A stretch of DNA of 15,775 bases from NCBI GenBank assembly GCA_022705125.1, contig JAKJFB010000001.1, positions 26,236 through 42,010 of the forward strand, read 5' to 3'. The notes beneath the pieces were generated by a model. That model ran no database searches. It was not told where the DNA came from and saw only the letters and a program-made list of their open reading frames with translations. The position numbers and the translations under genes are program-made. Shown here piece after piece: positions 10,862 to 15,775 of this stretch (its first letter is position 1; each line of letters begins with the position of its first letter). Origin of the DNA: Pseudomonadota bacterium. Lineage in GTDB: Bacteria > Pseudomonadota > Gammaproteobacteria > Pseudomonadales > UBA5518.

Positions 10862-11928
10862 CCGACCCTCGCCCCGCTCCACTGGTTCCGCCGGAGGTCG
10901 ACCTGCGCGACTTCCCGCGCATGGGACTCGATGTCGCTCGGCTTCGAAGCTCCGAGCTCGTGGTCGACCAACCGCCGGAGATCTGCTGGGCGGCGCTGAT
11001 GCTCTGGTGCGCCGCGTGGCACGAGGTGCCTGCCGGCTCGGTGCCGAACAACGACCGATGGCTCGCAGATAAGGCTGGGTACGTGTCACGAGGACAAATC
11101 GATGTGTCCTGGGGACAGATTCGTGACTCGGTTCTGCGGGGCTTCGTGGAGTGCTCCGACGGGCGTCTGTACCACAAGGTCACTTGTGAGATCGCGCTCG
11201 ATGCGTGGTCTTCGAAGCTCCGCCAGCGTTGGGTTTCGGAGTGCGCGCGCGTGCGAAAGCACAATCAGCGGCACGGTACGTCAGTGACCACTCCCGATTT
11301 CGAGCACTGGATTAGCCTGGGTTGCCCGGCTGGTGCTCCGCTGCCGCTTCACGAGGACGACCCTGTGAAGTCACAGGGACAGTCCCGTCCTGGTCACGTG
11401 CCTGTCCCGCGTGAAACAGCATCCAAGAGAAGAGAAGAGAAGGGAATACTATCTATCTCTCCTACTACCGTAGGAGAGAGCGCTTCCGGTGATCCGAGGC
11501 CTGATCCCGACCTGCTCGGGGATCAAACGCCGGCGCCTCGAGCTCGCAAACGTGCCGCCGCTGCTCCTGCTCTCGCGCGGCCGGCGGACGTCGCCGAGGA
11601 CGTCTGGACGGCTTGGCTGGAGCTCCGGCGCAAGAAGCGAGCGCCGGTCAGCGGCGTGGTGCTCGATCAGGCCGTTCGGGAGGCTGCTGCTGCGAAGCTC
11701 TCGCTCGAGGACTTCTTCCGCATCTGGTGCTTCCGCGGCACGCAGGGGCTGATGGCCGACTGGATCAAGCCGGCGGACCGGCAGGCTCTGGCGCGTGCCG
11801 CCCCCGATCGCGTGAGCACTCAGCTGCGCACCGCAAACCTCATGGTCAATCCGCCGGGCTCTCCGGCTCGCTCGCCGGCGCCGCCGGCATCGGAGGTCAT
11901 CGATGTCCCATCCCGTCGCATCGGCTGA
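10858..11928 (+). CDS. DUF1376-domain phage replication initiator
   Basis: A 356-residue protein starting MTDPRPAPLVPPEVDLRDFP, coupled to the previous gene by ATGA. Residues about 13-80 match DUF1376: DLRDFPRMGLDVARLRSSEL, PPEICWAALMLWCAAWHE, then the PAGSVPNNDRWLADKAGY segment. DUF1376 proteins are found in phage replication modules and are thought to resemble lambda O-type initiators. A low-complexity linker (about 155-245) is followed by a C-terminal helical module (EDVWTAWLELRRKKRAPVSG, then LSLEDFFRIWCFRG and MADWIKP). The DNA encoding the linker contains a purine-rich tract and a strong hairpin (11424-11479), perhaps the replication origin. The gene directly downstream looks like a helicase loader, which would complete an O/P pair. 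The domain call is firm; the initiator role is inferred. Confidence 0.92.
   Translation: MTDPRPAPLVPPEVDLRDFPRMGLDVARLRSSELVVDQPPEICWAALMLWCAAWHEVPAGSVPNNDRWLADKAGYVSRGQIDVSWGQIRDSVLRGFVECSDGRLYHKVTCEIALDAWSSKLRQRWVSECARVRKHNQRHGTSVTTPDFEHWISLGCPAGAPLPLHEDDPVKSQGQSRPGHVPVPRETASKRREEKGILSISPTTVGESASGDPRPDPDLLGDQTPAPRARKRAAAAPALARPADVAEDVWTAWLELRRKKRAPVSGVVLDQAVREAAAAKLSLEDFFRIWCFRGTQGLMADWIKPADRQALARAAPDRVSTQLRTANLMVNPPGSPARSPAPPASEVIDVPSRRIG
11456..11479. repeat. Perfect 10-bp stem-loop inside the replication gene
   Basis: TCTCTCCTAC (11456-11465) and GTAGGAGAGA (11470-11479) are perfect inverted repeats around a TACC loop. The hairpin follows directly after an A/G-rich tract (11424-11447, repeats of AAGAG/GAAGAGA) and an AT-rich step ATACTATCTATC, unusual in this GC-rich window. 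It codes for about residues 200-208 of the linker, where sequence constraint on the protein should be low. There is no T-run after it, so it is unlikely to be a terminator. Confidence 0.8.
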
Positions 11929-12490
11929 TCGCGCCAGCGCCGACCTGGACCCTTTCCTGCCCGGCACCTGGGTGCACCGCATCTGGGCCGCCATGCGCGC
12001 CGCCTACGGCGCGGAGTTCGACCGGCGCTGGCAATGCCCGGAAGGCGAGGACCCGGAGGCGCACGTCGCCTCGCTGCGCGACCACTGGCAGCGTGAGCTG
12101 CGGCACTTCCGAACCTTCCCGGAGGCGATCTCCTACGGGCTCGAGAACCTGCCGCCGCGTCCGCCGAGCCTGCCGGAGTTCCGCGCGCTGTGCCTGCGTG
12201 CTCCTGCTCGCCCACCGAAGCAGCAGGACCTGCTGCCGCCGCCGCCGCGCGATCGCACCCGCCTGGCGGCCGAGCTCGGTCGTGCGGTGGAGGCCCTGCG
12301 CCAGCGCAAGCCGACCGCGTGCCTGGAGGAGATGGAGGCCAAGGTCGCGCGTGGCGAGGTGCTGTCGCCGGGCCAGCGGCAGTGGTTGCGCGAGGCCCGC
12401 GCCAACCGTCCGCTGGGCGCCGCGGTGCCGGAGGACTACCGCGGGGTAGACCCGACGAAGCTGCCGGCCGGCATGCGTCACTCGCGCTGA
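11903..12490 (+). CDS. Putative replication protein, lambda P-like helicase loader
   Basis: A 195-residue protein starting MSHPVASADRASADLDPFLP, with GGAGG six bases before the ATG; it overlaps the initiator gene by 26 bases. Residues about 20-97 follow the pattern of phage replication protein P and similar helicase-loading factors. A helix around WVHRIWAAMRAAYGAEFDRR with W43 precedes HWQRELRHFRTFPEAISYGL and the proline-rich PPRPPSLPEFRALC end. The second half has a Pro-rich linker (PARPPKQQDLLPPPPRD) and a helical arm (LAAELGRAVEALRQRK). Such proteins recruit the host DnaB helicase to the origin. Position right after the DUF1376 gene supports this. The similarity is by pattern only and the product could be another replication accessory. 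Confidence 0.85.
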   Translation: MSHPVASADRASADLDPFLPGTWVHRIWAAMRAAYGAEFDRRWQCPEGEDPEAHVASLRDHWQRELRHFRTFPEAISYGLENLPPRPPSLPEFRALCLRAPARPPKQQDLLPPPPRDRTRLAAELGRAVEALRQRKPTACLEEMEAKVARGEVLSPGQRQWLREARANRPLGAAVPEDYRGVDPTKLPAGMRHSR

Positions 12491-12498
12491 CGATCGCC

Positions 12499-12708
12499 AT
12501 GGACCCGTGTCGCCCCTCATCGCCTGCTGCGTCGTGCGCCCGGTGCGCTCGGCGCAACGAGAACCTCCCGGTTCTGCCGTGGCTTCGGCCGCGCACCGTG
12601 CTGCTCGACGTCTCTCGAGCGGCCTGGCCCGCTGGCAAATGCCCATTGTTCGTGCCGACCAGCTCGGCTTCTGTCCTGGAGACTGACGATGTCCCTGATG
12701 TTCGCTGA
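12499..12708 (+). CDS. Small Cys-containing phage protein, 69 aa
   Basis: A 69-residue frame starting MDPCRPSSPAASCARCARRN at 12499, eight bases after the P-like gene's stop. It has C4, C13 and C16 near the N-terminus, then PVLPWLRPRTVLLDVSRAAW and AGKCPLFVP. A Cys cluster, a middle segment of the form R(A/T)V.L.DVS, then C-P is familiar from small proteins in phage early operons. The sequence before the start lacks a strong ribosome binding site, but translation may be coupled to the upstream stop. It overlaps the following membrane-protein gene by 20 bases. Function unknown; perhaps metal-binding. Confidence 0.65.
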   Translation: MDPCRPSSPAASCARCARRNENLPVLPWLRPRTVLLDVSRAAWPAGKCPLFVPTSSASVLETDDVPDVR

Positions 12709-12889
12709 AGACTCCGACTTCGAGGAGCAAGCCCTGCAGCGCGCGGTCGACGCCGATCGCGAGCTCGACGCTCCGGTCGGCACGCCGCCGCGTCTGGCGG
12801 TGCGCGTGGTGCTGCTCGTGGTGGCTCTGGCCGTGGTGTGCGCGGCGTTCCTGTCGGCGCTGGCCTGGTGGACGAGGGCTCCGCTGTGA
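12689..12889 (+). CDS. Small single-span membrane protein, 66 aa
   Basis: A 66-residue protein starting MSLMFAEDSDFEEQALQRAV. GGAG lies seven bases before the ATG at 12689, which decides this start over ATG 12698. Residues 1-36 are hydrophilic and acidic. One transmembrane helix spans about 37-60 (LAVRVVLLVVALAVVCAAFL). A basic C-terminus of six residues follows. The protein would sit in the host inner membrane. Its stop overlaps the next gene's GTG. Small single-span proteins of phage early or middle operons may act in superinfection exclusion, holin or antiholin control, or membrane anchoring, but none can be chosen from sequence. Confidence 0.82.
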   Translation: MSLMFAEDSDFEEQALQRAVDADRELDAPVGTPPRLAVRVVLLVVALAVVCAAFLSALAWWTRAPL

Positions 12890-13035
12890 AGCGACCGACG
12901 TTCCTTCGCGGCGCATTGCCTTTGTGGGTGCTGATCCTGGTGCTGGCGCTTTGTGCGGCTTGGCTTGGCGCCGTCGGCGTCGTGGTGGCTGAGGTGGTGC
13001 AATCGGTGGTCGGCAGTGCCAGGAGTTGCCCGTGA
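12886..13035 (+). CDS. Small membrane protein, 49 aa (GTG start)
   Basis: A 49-residue protein starting (V)KRPTFLRGALPLWVLILVL at GTG 12886, in GTGA overlap with the previous stop. A positively charged start (K, R, R) is followed by one hydrophobic helix from about residue 10 to 36 (LPLWVLILVLALCAAWLGAV), so N-terminus in the cytoplasm is expected. The last 13 residues are weakly hydrophobic. It is the second of two consecutive one-span proteins, and its stop overlaps the start of the resolvase (GTGA), tying all three together. Paired tiny membrane proteins invite comparison with holin/antiholin or exclusion pairs; there is no direct evidence. Confidence 0.78.
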   Translation: MKRPTFLRGALPLWVLILVLALCAAWLGAVGVVVAEVVQSVVGSARSCP

Positions 13036-13514
13036 TCGCTCTGGGAATCGACCCCGGCCTCACCGGCGCGGTGGCCCTGGTCGACGCAACCGGCCGATGC
13101 CGCATCGAGCAGCTTCCAACCGTGGCCCTGTCCGGCGCGGGCATGGTGAAGCGACGCATCGACGGGCACAAGCTGGGCCAGCATGTGCGCTCGTGGTGCC
13201 CGGTGGGTGATCCGGTCGTGGTGGCCATCGAGGCGCTGCGCACCGTCGGGTGGCGCGGCAACGCAGCGCAGACGCAGGACTCGCTCATGCGGACCGTCGG
13301 CGCGATCGAGGGCGTGCTCGACATGCTCCGTCTGCCGTTCCGCTCCGTCGAGCCGCAGGTCTGGAAGGGCTTCTACGGCATCGGGGCCTCGAAGCGTGAG
13401 GCCCTGCAGAAGGCGCTGGTGCTGTACCCGGATGCTCCGGTGCGGCTGATGGCCGACCACAACAAGGCCGAGGCGCTGTTGATCGCCCATTGGGCGTTGA
13501 GGACGTTCGAATGA
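13032..13514 (+). CDS. RuvC-like Holliday junction resolvase
   Basis: A 160-residue protein starting at GTG 13032 (MIALGIDPGLTGAVALVDAT), with AGGAG six bases upstream; the TTG at 13026 is less well placed. The RNase H-like RuvC fold is visible: D7 in GIDPGLTG, E67 in VVAIEAL after strands, a central loop (TVGWRGNAAQTQDSLMRTVG), the helix and strand VLDMLRLPFRSVEPQVWKGF, and the C-terminal D142...E147 pair in ADHNKAEALLIAHWA. RuvC-type enzymes cleave four-way and branched DNA intermediates; in phages they process recombination and replication structures before packaging. It would complement the exonuclease/RecT pair of the other arm. The length is typical. The family call is firm; host RuvC versus phage-type specificity is not determined. 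Confidence 0.93.
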   Translation: MIALGIDPGLTGAVALVDATGRCRIEQLPTVALSGAGMVKRRIDGHKLGQHVRSWCPVGDPVVVAIEALRTVGWRGNAAQTQDSLMRTVGAIEGVLDMLRLPFRSVEPQVWKGFYGIGASKREALQKALVLYPDAPVRLMADHNKAEALLIAHWALRTFE

Positions 13515-13702
13515 CCACCCCACCTAAGGCTCCGCCGGTCAACCCGCTACGGCAGGCTGGCTCCGGCTTGAACATGAACCGCATGTGCGACTTCCATGGC
13601 CGGTCGGCTCCGGTGCTCGGTGGCCGCATCCAGCGGCGCACCGGCCTGTGGAAGTGCGCGGCGTGCATCGCCAACGACAACAGCGCCAAGGAGAAGGCGT
13701 GA
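13511..13702 (+). CDS. Small zinc-finger-like protein, 63 aa
   Basis: A 63-residue protein starting MTTPPKAPPVNPLRQAGSGL at 13511, in ATGA overlap with the resolvase stop. It carries C26-x2-H29 (MCDFHGRSAPVLGG) and C49-x2-C52 (LWKCAACIAN), a two-half ligand set fitting a small zinc ribbon, with basic residues between (RIQRRTG). The N-terminal 20 residues are Pro-rich and probably disordered. It is the first of three small Cys-pair proteins after the resolvase. A DNA-binding or protein-contact role is plausible for such folds, but no function can be given. Confidence 0.82.
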   Translation: MTTPPKAPPVNPLRQAGSGLNMNRMCDFHGRSAPVLGGRIQRRTGLWKCAACIANDNSAKEKA

Positions 13703-13959
13703 CCTGCTACCAGTGCACCGACGCTCGGTCCGAGCCGCTGCGTCCCTACTTCACCCCGGGATGCGTCTCTTGTCAGGCGCGGGCTCTGGCGGGCTCTGGC
13801 GATCGGGCCGCTCTCATGTTCGATCCGCTCGAGCCTGAGCAGGCCGAGATCATGTTCCGCCTGTTCGGCGAGCGCTGGCCCGACTCGCTCGGGGCGGTGC
13901 GCTGGTGGATCTCGCGCATCCGTCAGTGGGAAGCATCGCAGCAGGGTGCTGTGTCGTGA
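13699..13959 (+). CDS. Small zinc-ribbon-like protein, 86 aa (GTG start)
   Basis: An 86-residue protein starting at GTG 13699 (MTCYQCTDARSEPLRPYFTP), with GGAG upstream and a GTGA overlap with the previous gene. Paired cysteines C3/C6 and C22/C25 (GCVSCQAR) fit a zinc ribbon. The second half (MFDPLEPEQAEIMFRLFGER, then WPDSLGAVRWWISRIRQWE) is helical and Trp-rich, which looks like a protein-binding arm. A perfect 10-base tandem repeat within the gene (13781-13800) joins the two parts; the frame is intact on both sides. The function is unknown. Confidence 0.82.
   Translation: MTCYQCTDARSEPLRPYFTPGCVSCQARALAGSGDRAALMFDPLEPEQAEIMFRLFGERWPDSLGAVRWWISRIRQWEASQQGAVS
13781..13800. repeat. 10-bp tandem duplication
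   Basis: The ten bases GGGCTCTGGC occur twice in direct succession within the 86-residue zinc-ribbon-like gene. Ten is not a multiple of three, so gain or loss of a copy would shift the frame. It lies where the Cys-rich half meets the Trp-rich half. Confidence 0.9.
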
Positions 13960-14108
13960 CCCTGGTGCTGAAACCTGCCGGCCCGGGCAATTGGGCGGTG
14001 ACGCTCATGACGCTCGAGGGCAGGTGCTTCCGCTCGTTCGTCCTGAAGCCCGGCGATCGCTTCCCCATGGGTGGTGTCGTCTGGCGCGTTTGCGAGGTCC
14101 GCCTGTAG
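13956..14108 (+). CDS. Small beta-rich phage protein, 50 aa (GTG start)
   Basis: A 50-residue protein starting at GTG 13956, overlapping the previous stop by GTGA. It reads (V)TLVLKPAGPGNWAVTLMTL, then GRCFRSFVLKPGDRFPMGG and VVWRVCEVRL, an alternating pattern of short strands and tight turns expected of a small beta-barrel or sheet. The form L.L.PAG.GNW...L...G......V..G..F..GG..WR(V/I)CEV is known to me from small hypothetical proteins of high-GC phages. Its TAG stop lies within the AGGAGG ribosome binding site of the next gene, so translation is probably coupled. No function known. Confidence 0.82.
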   Translation: MTLVLKPAGPGNWAVTLMTLEGRCFRSFVLKPGDRFPMGGVVWRVCEVRL

Positions 14109-14116
14109 GAGGCACT

Positions 14117-14629
14117 ATGCCGATCAATCCTCCCCCTACCTACCCCAAGCCACCCATGTCTTTCGACGGCATCGAGAAGTTCATTCCGTCGCGCAGCGCG
14201 GCGGATCTCCCTTCGCCGGGCCGCGCAGCTCCCGCCTCGAGTGCGCAGGGCCCGGGCGAATGCCGCGGGTGCGGCGCCGCGATCGACCCTCGCGTGCACG
14301 AGTGCTCGTTCTGCAAGCGGCCGAACGGCTACGGTGGCTTGTTGTCAGCGCTCATCGAGGTGACCGCGCTGGACGACCCGGAGCCGCGCTACGTGCCTGG
14401 CTGGAGCTCTCCCAGGCCTGTTCCTCCGCCTAGCCGCGTGGTCACGGAGTCTGGGCGTGACATGACCGGCGTGCTGACCGTCGGCTACGGCATCTCCGAC
14501 GTCAACTCCGAGCGCGTTCGGCGATCTTTCGAGCAGGCGTACTCGCGCGGCGGCGCCGTGTCGCTGCAAGGACCACGCCGCCCTCTTTCGCTTCTGGCGC
14601 GCCTGGTGCGTGCAGTGTGGCCGCGATGA
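14117..14629 (+). CDS. Zinc-ribbon protein with Pro-rich N-terminus, 170 aa
   Basis: A 170-residue protein starting MPINPPPTYPKPPMSFDGIE at 14117, preceded by a perfect AGGAGG four bases before the ATG, the strongest ribosome binding site in the right arm. Residues 1-45 are Pro/Ser-rich. C49-x2-C52 and C63-x2-C66 (GECRGCGAAIDPRVHECSFC) form a clear zinc ribbon. The C-terminal portion includes SDVNSERVRRSFEQAYSRGG and a basic, hydrophobic end (SLLARLVRAVWPR). It could be a nucleic-acid-binding regulator or an adaptor to RNA polymerase; phage late regulators are often small Cys-rich proteins encoded at the end of such operons. I see no match to lambda Q. Function unassigned. Confidence 0.83.
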   Translation: MPINPPPTYPKPPMSFDGIEKFIPSRSAADLPSPGRAAPASSAQGPGECRGCGAAIDPRVHECSFCKRPNGYGGLLSALIEVTALDDPEPRYVPGWSSPRPVPPPSRVVTESGRDMTGVLTVGYGISDVNSERVRRSFEQAYSRGGAVSLQGPRRPLSLLARLVRAVWPR

Positions 14630-14862
14630 GCGATCCCTTCGAGCTGACCCGGCAGTTCGCGCGCGTGCTCGGCTTGCCCAAGAGCACGCGGCGTGCAACC
14701 CTCCACCTGGAGGCTGGCAAGTTGCCGCGCCTCGAGGTCGAATGCTTCGAGGTCCCCATGCGGATCGTGACCGACCCGGAGACCGGCGTGCGCGAGCTCG
14801 CCAAGATCCAGTTCATGCTGCGCCTGGAGCCGTTTTCCCCAACCACCGAGGATCCACCGTGA
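14626..14862 (+). CDS. Small phage protein of unknown function, 78 aa
   Basis: A 78-residue protein starting MSDPFELTRQFARVLGLPKS at 14626, in ATGA overlap with the previous stop; the GTG at 14617 is less well placed. A first helix (ELTRQFARVLGLP) leads to strands ATLHLEAGKLPRLEVECFEV, then a turn at TDPETGVREL and a strand AKIQFMLRLEPF. It looks like a compact alpha/beta domain, with no cysteine cluster or charged tail. Its stop overlaps the GTG of the secreted protein gene. I do not recognise a function. Confidence 0.82.
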   Translation: MSDPFELTRQFARVLGLPKSTRRATLHLEAGKLPRLEVECFEVPMRIVTDPETGVRELAKIQFMLRLEPFSPTTEDPP

Positions 14863-15599
14863 GAAAGACCCACCTGTTCGTCTCCGCTCTGCTGGCGCTG
14901 GCCAGCGCGAGCGCTTCTGCCACCAACTGCAGCAACGGAGGCACCAATTGGCCCACCTGCAACCCTCCCTCGAAGCCGCCGACCACCGTGCCGTCGACCT
15001 CGAGCGCGTCATCGAACAGCTCGAGCAGCTCGACCGCCAGCGCTTCCTCGAGCGCGTCCGCCGCGGTGACCGTCGCAGCGTCACCTACCTCGACTTCGAC
15101 GGCGAGCGGTGGCTCCGTCGGCGCCGTGTCGCAGTCGTTCGAGGACTTCTCCAAGAGCAACATGTACGTCCTGCCGGCGCCGGTGATGGCGGCCCCGTTG
15201 CCGCCCGGTCTGTGTCCGCAGGGCGACTCGATGTCGATCGGCATCCTGTGGAACATGTTCTCCTACAGCCGCTCGAGCACCCGGACCGAGATGGAGTGCC
15301 TGGACAAGGTGCTGGCGTCGATCCGCAGCGCGCCGACGCGCGAGGTGGTTCAGGCTCCGCTGAGTCTGACGACTGCACCGGCGCCTGCGGTTTTGCCGGC
15401 GCCTGCGTCTCCTGCACTCGCTGCTGCCGCGGCTGATCCAGCAGCCGCTGCCGCCTCGGGACCGGTGAAAAAACCGGAAGCTGCGAAGGCTCCCGCCAAG
15501 AAGGCATCGGCTCCGAAGAAGGCTGCTCCGAAGGCCTCGAGTCCTGCGTCGTGCGAAGAAGCCGCGCTGCAGGCGTGCCGTCCAGCCAAGAAGACCTGA
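14859..15599 (+). CDS. Secreted Ser/Ala-rich phage protein with conserved core, 246 aa (GTG start)
   Basis: A 246-residue protein starting at GTG 14859 (MRKTHLFVSALLALASASAS), coupled by GTGA. It has a signal peptide: R2, K3, a hydrophobic core at about 6-15, and an Ala-Ser-Ala cleavage site near residue 21. The mature part begins TNCSNGGTNWPTCNPP and runs into a Ser/Thr/Ala low-complexity stretch (40-90). A well-formed core follows (NMYVLPAPVM, LPPGLCPQGDSMSIGILWNM, FSYSRSSTRTEMECLDKVLA), then an Ala/Lys/Pro tail (VKKPEAAKAPAKKASAPKKA) with a last Cys pair. Six cysteines in total allow three disulphides. I recall similar cores in hypothetical phage proteins but no function. It is probably periplasmic or surface-acting; a role in superinfection or lysis timing is speculation. 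Confidence 0.85.
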   Translation: MRKTHLFVSALLALASASASATNCSNGGTNWPTCNPPSKPPTTVPSTSSASSNSSSSSTASASSSASAAVTVAASPTSTSTASGGSVGAVSQSFEDFSKSNMYVLPAPVMAAPLPPGLCPQGDSMSIGILWNMFSYSRSSTRTEMECLDKVLASIRSAPTREVVQAPLSLTTAPAPAVLPAPASPALAAAAADPAAAAASGPVKKPEAAKAPAKKASAPKKAAPKASSPASCEEAALQACRPAKKT

Positions 15600-15775
15600 G
15601 CGGCGATACGATGCGAGCCTCTGCCATCCCGGGAAGCCTGCGCCCGGTCGCAGCGCTCGAGGGATTGGCGCTGCGGGCATTGTCCCGGCTCGCATCGGTC
15701 GGCACGCTGGCGTGATGAGAACGGCTGGCCTCAGCTGGGCCAGATCAAGCCCGGTAAGCTGGTGCATCCCGGTGT
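15600..15775 (+). other. Spacer at the right edge, coding status unresolved
   Basis: No convincing complete gene is visible. A 34-codon frame (ATG 15611 to TGA 15715) has no good ribosome binding site. The frame beginning after the TGA at 15597 stays open to the edge and near its end reads WRDENGWPQLGQIKPGKLVH, which looks protein-like but has no ATG, and no GTG before 15762. A strong stem-loop (15649-15675) and a TCCCGGGA palindrome (15627-15634) point to a regulatory spacer before the next transcription unit. Confidence 0.35.
15649..15675. repeat. 8-bp stem-loop after the rightward operon
   Basis: CGCAGCGC (15649-15656) and GCGCTGCG (15668-15675) pair perfectly around an 11-base loop. A competing 5-bp hairpin CTGCG/CGCAG (15638-15653) shares its left arm, so two mutually exclusive structures are possible. 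No T-run follows, so it is not a clear intrinsic terminator. Confidence 0.55.

Noticed and set aside
11820..13523. 567-residue minus-strand open frame opposite the right-arm genes
   Set aside because: Arg/Ala/Pro-rich shadow of several plus-strand genes with good starts, coupling and recognisable domains (P-like, RuvC-like).
14948..15436. 162-residue frame embedded in the secreted protein gene, beginning MAHLQPSLEAADHRAVDLER
   Set aside because: Its first 60 residues look protein-like and embedded genes such as Rz1 exist, but the sequence is explained by out-of-frame reading of Ser/Ala codons (TCGAGC repeats). It becomes Arg/Gly-rich later and has no ribosome binding site.
15611..15715. 34-residue frame after the secreted protein gene
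   Set aside because: No ribosome binding site, and it contains the strong hairpin at 15649-15675; coding cannot be supported.
1..15775. CRISPR array, tRNA or rRNA genes, insertion sequences
   Set aside because: No regularly spaced repeats, no cloverleaf-like segment and no transposase-like product or terminal inverted repeats were found by eye.

Overview
The window is about two thirds G+C and nearly all coding. It holds the early region of a double-stranded DNA bacteriophage or prophage. There are no host genes, integrase, tRNA, structural or lysis genes, so I cannot tell whether it is integrated, nor name the host from a marker gene. Base composition and the style of the small conserved phage proteins suggest a high-GC proteobacterial host, most likely Burkholderiales or Xanthomonadales (inference).

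The layout is lambda-like, with two divergent transcription units parting at about 9710-9919. The leftward unit (9709 to 1, minus strand) has 21 genes, most joined by ATGA, GTGA or TGATG stop/start overlaps. It begins with small unknown proteins (one DUF6900-like), followed by a YqaJ-type recombination exonuclease (7155-8108) and a RecT single-strand annealing protein (5687-6919), which work as a two-component phage recombinase. A 254-residue protein beside recT and several conserved phage proteins of unknown function follow. The distal end carries a NADAR-domain protein (1014-1847), a candidate ADP-ribose-removing enzyme in the zone where phages often keep accessory or counter-defence genes.

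The rightward unit (9920 to 15599, plus strand) starts with a small Cro/CI-type helix-turn-helix protein and a winged-helix-like protein. A DUF1376 replication initiator (10858-11928) and a protein resembling lambda P-type helicase loaders (11903-12490) come next. Then follow two tiny single-span membrane proteins, a RuvC-like Holliday junction resolvase (13032-13514), three small Cys-rich zinc-ribbon-like proteins, two small unknown proteins and a secreted Ser/Ala-rich protein (14859-15599). The last 176 bases look mainly non-coding, with a strong stem-loop.

Taken together: repressor-type proteins at the divergent switch would set transcription; the right arm would initiate replication; exonuclease, RecT and the resolvase would process recombination intermediates; the distal left arm holds accessory genes. 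The best leads are the NADAR protein with its unexplained N-terminal half, a perfect 10-bp hairpin beside a purine-rich tract inside the replication initiator gene (possible embedded origin), a divergent switch with no visible full-length CI repressor, and the paired micro-membrane proteins.
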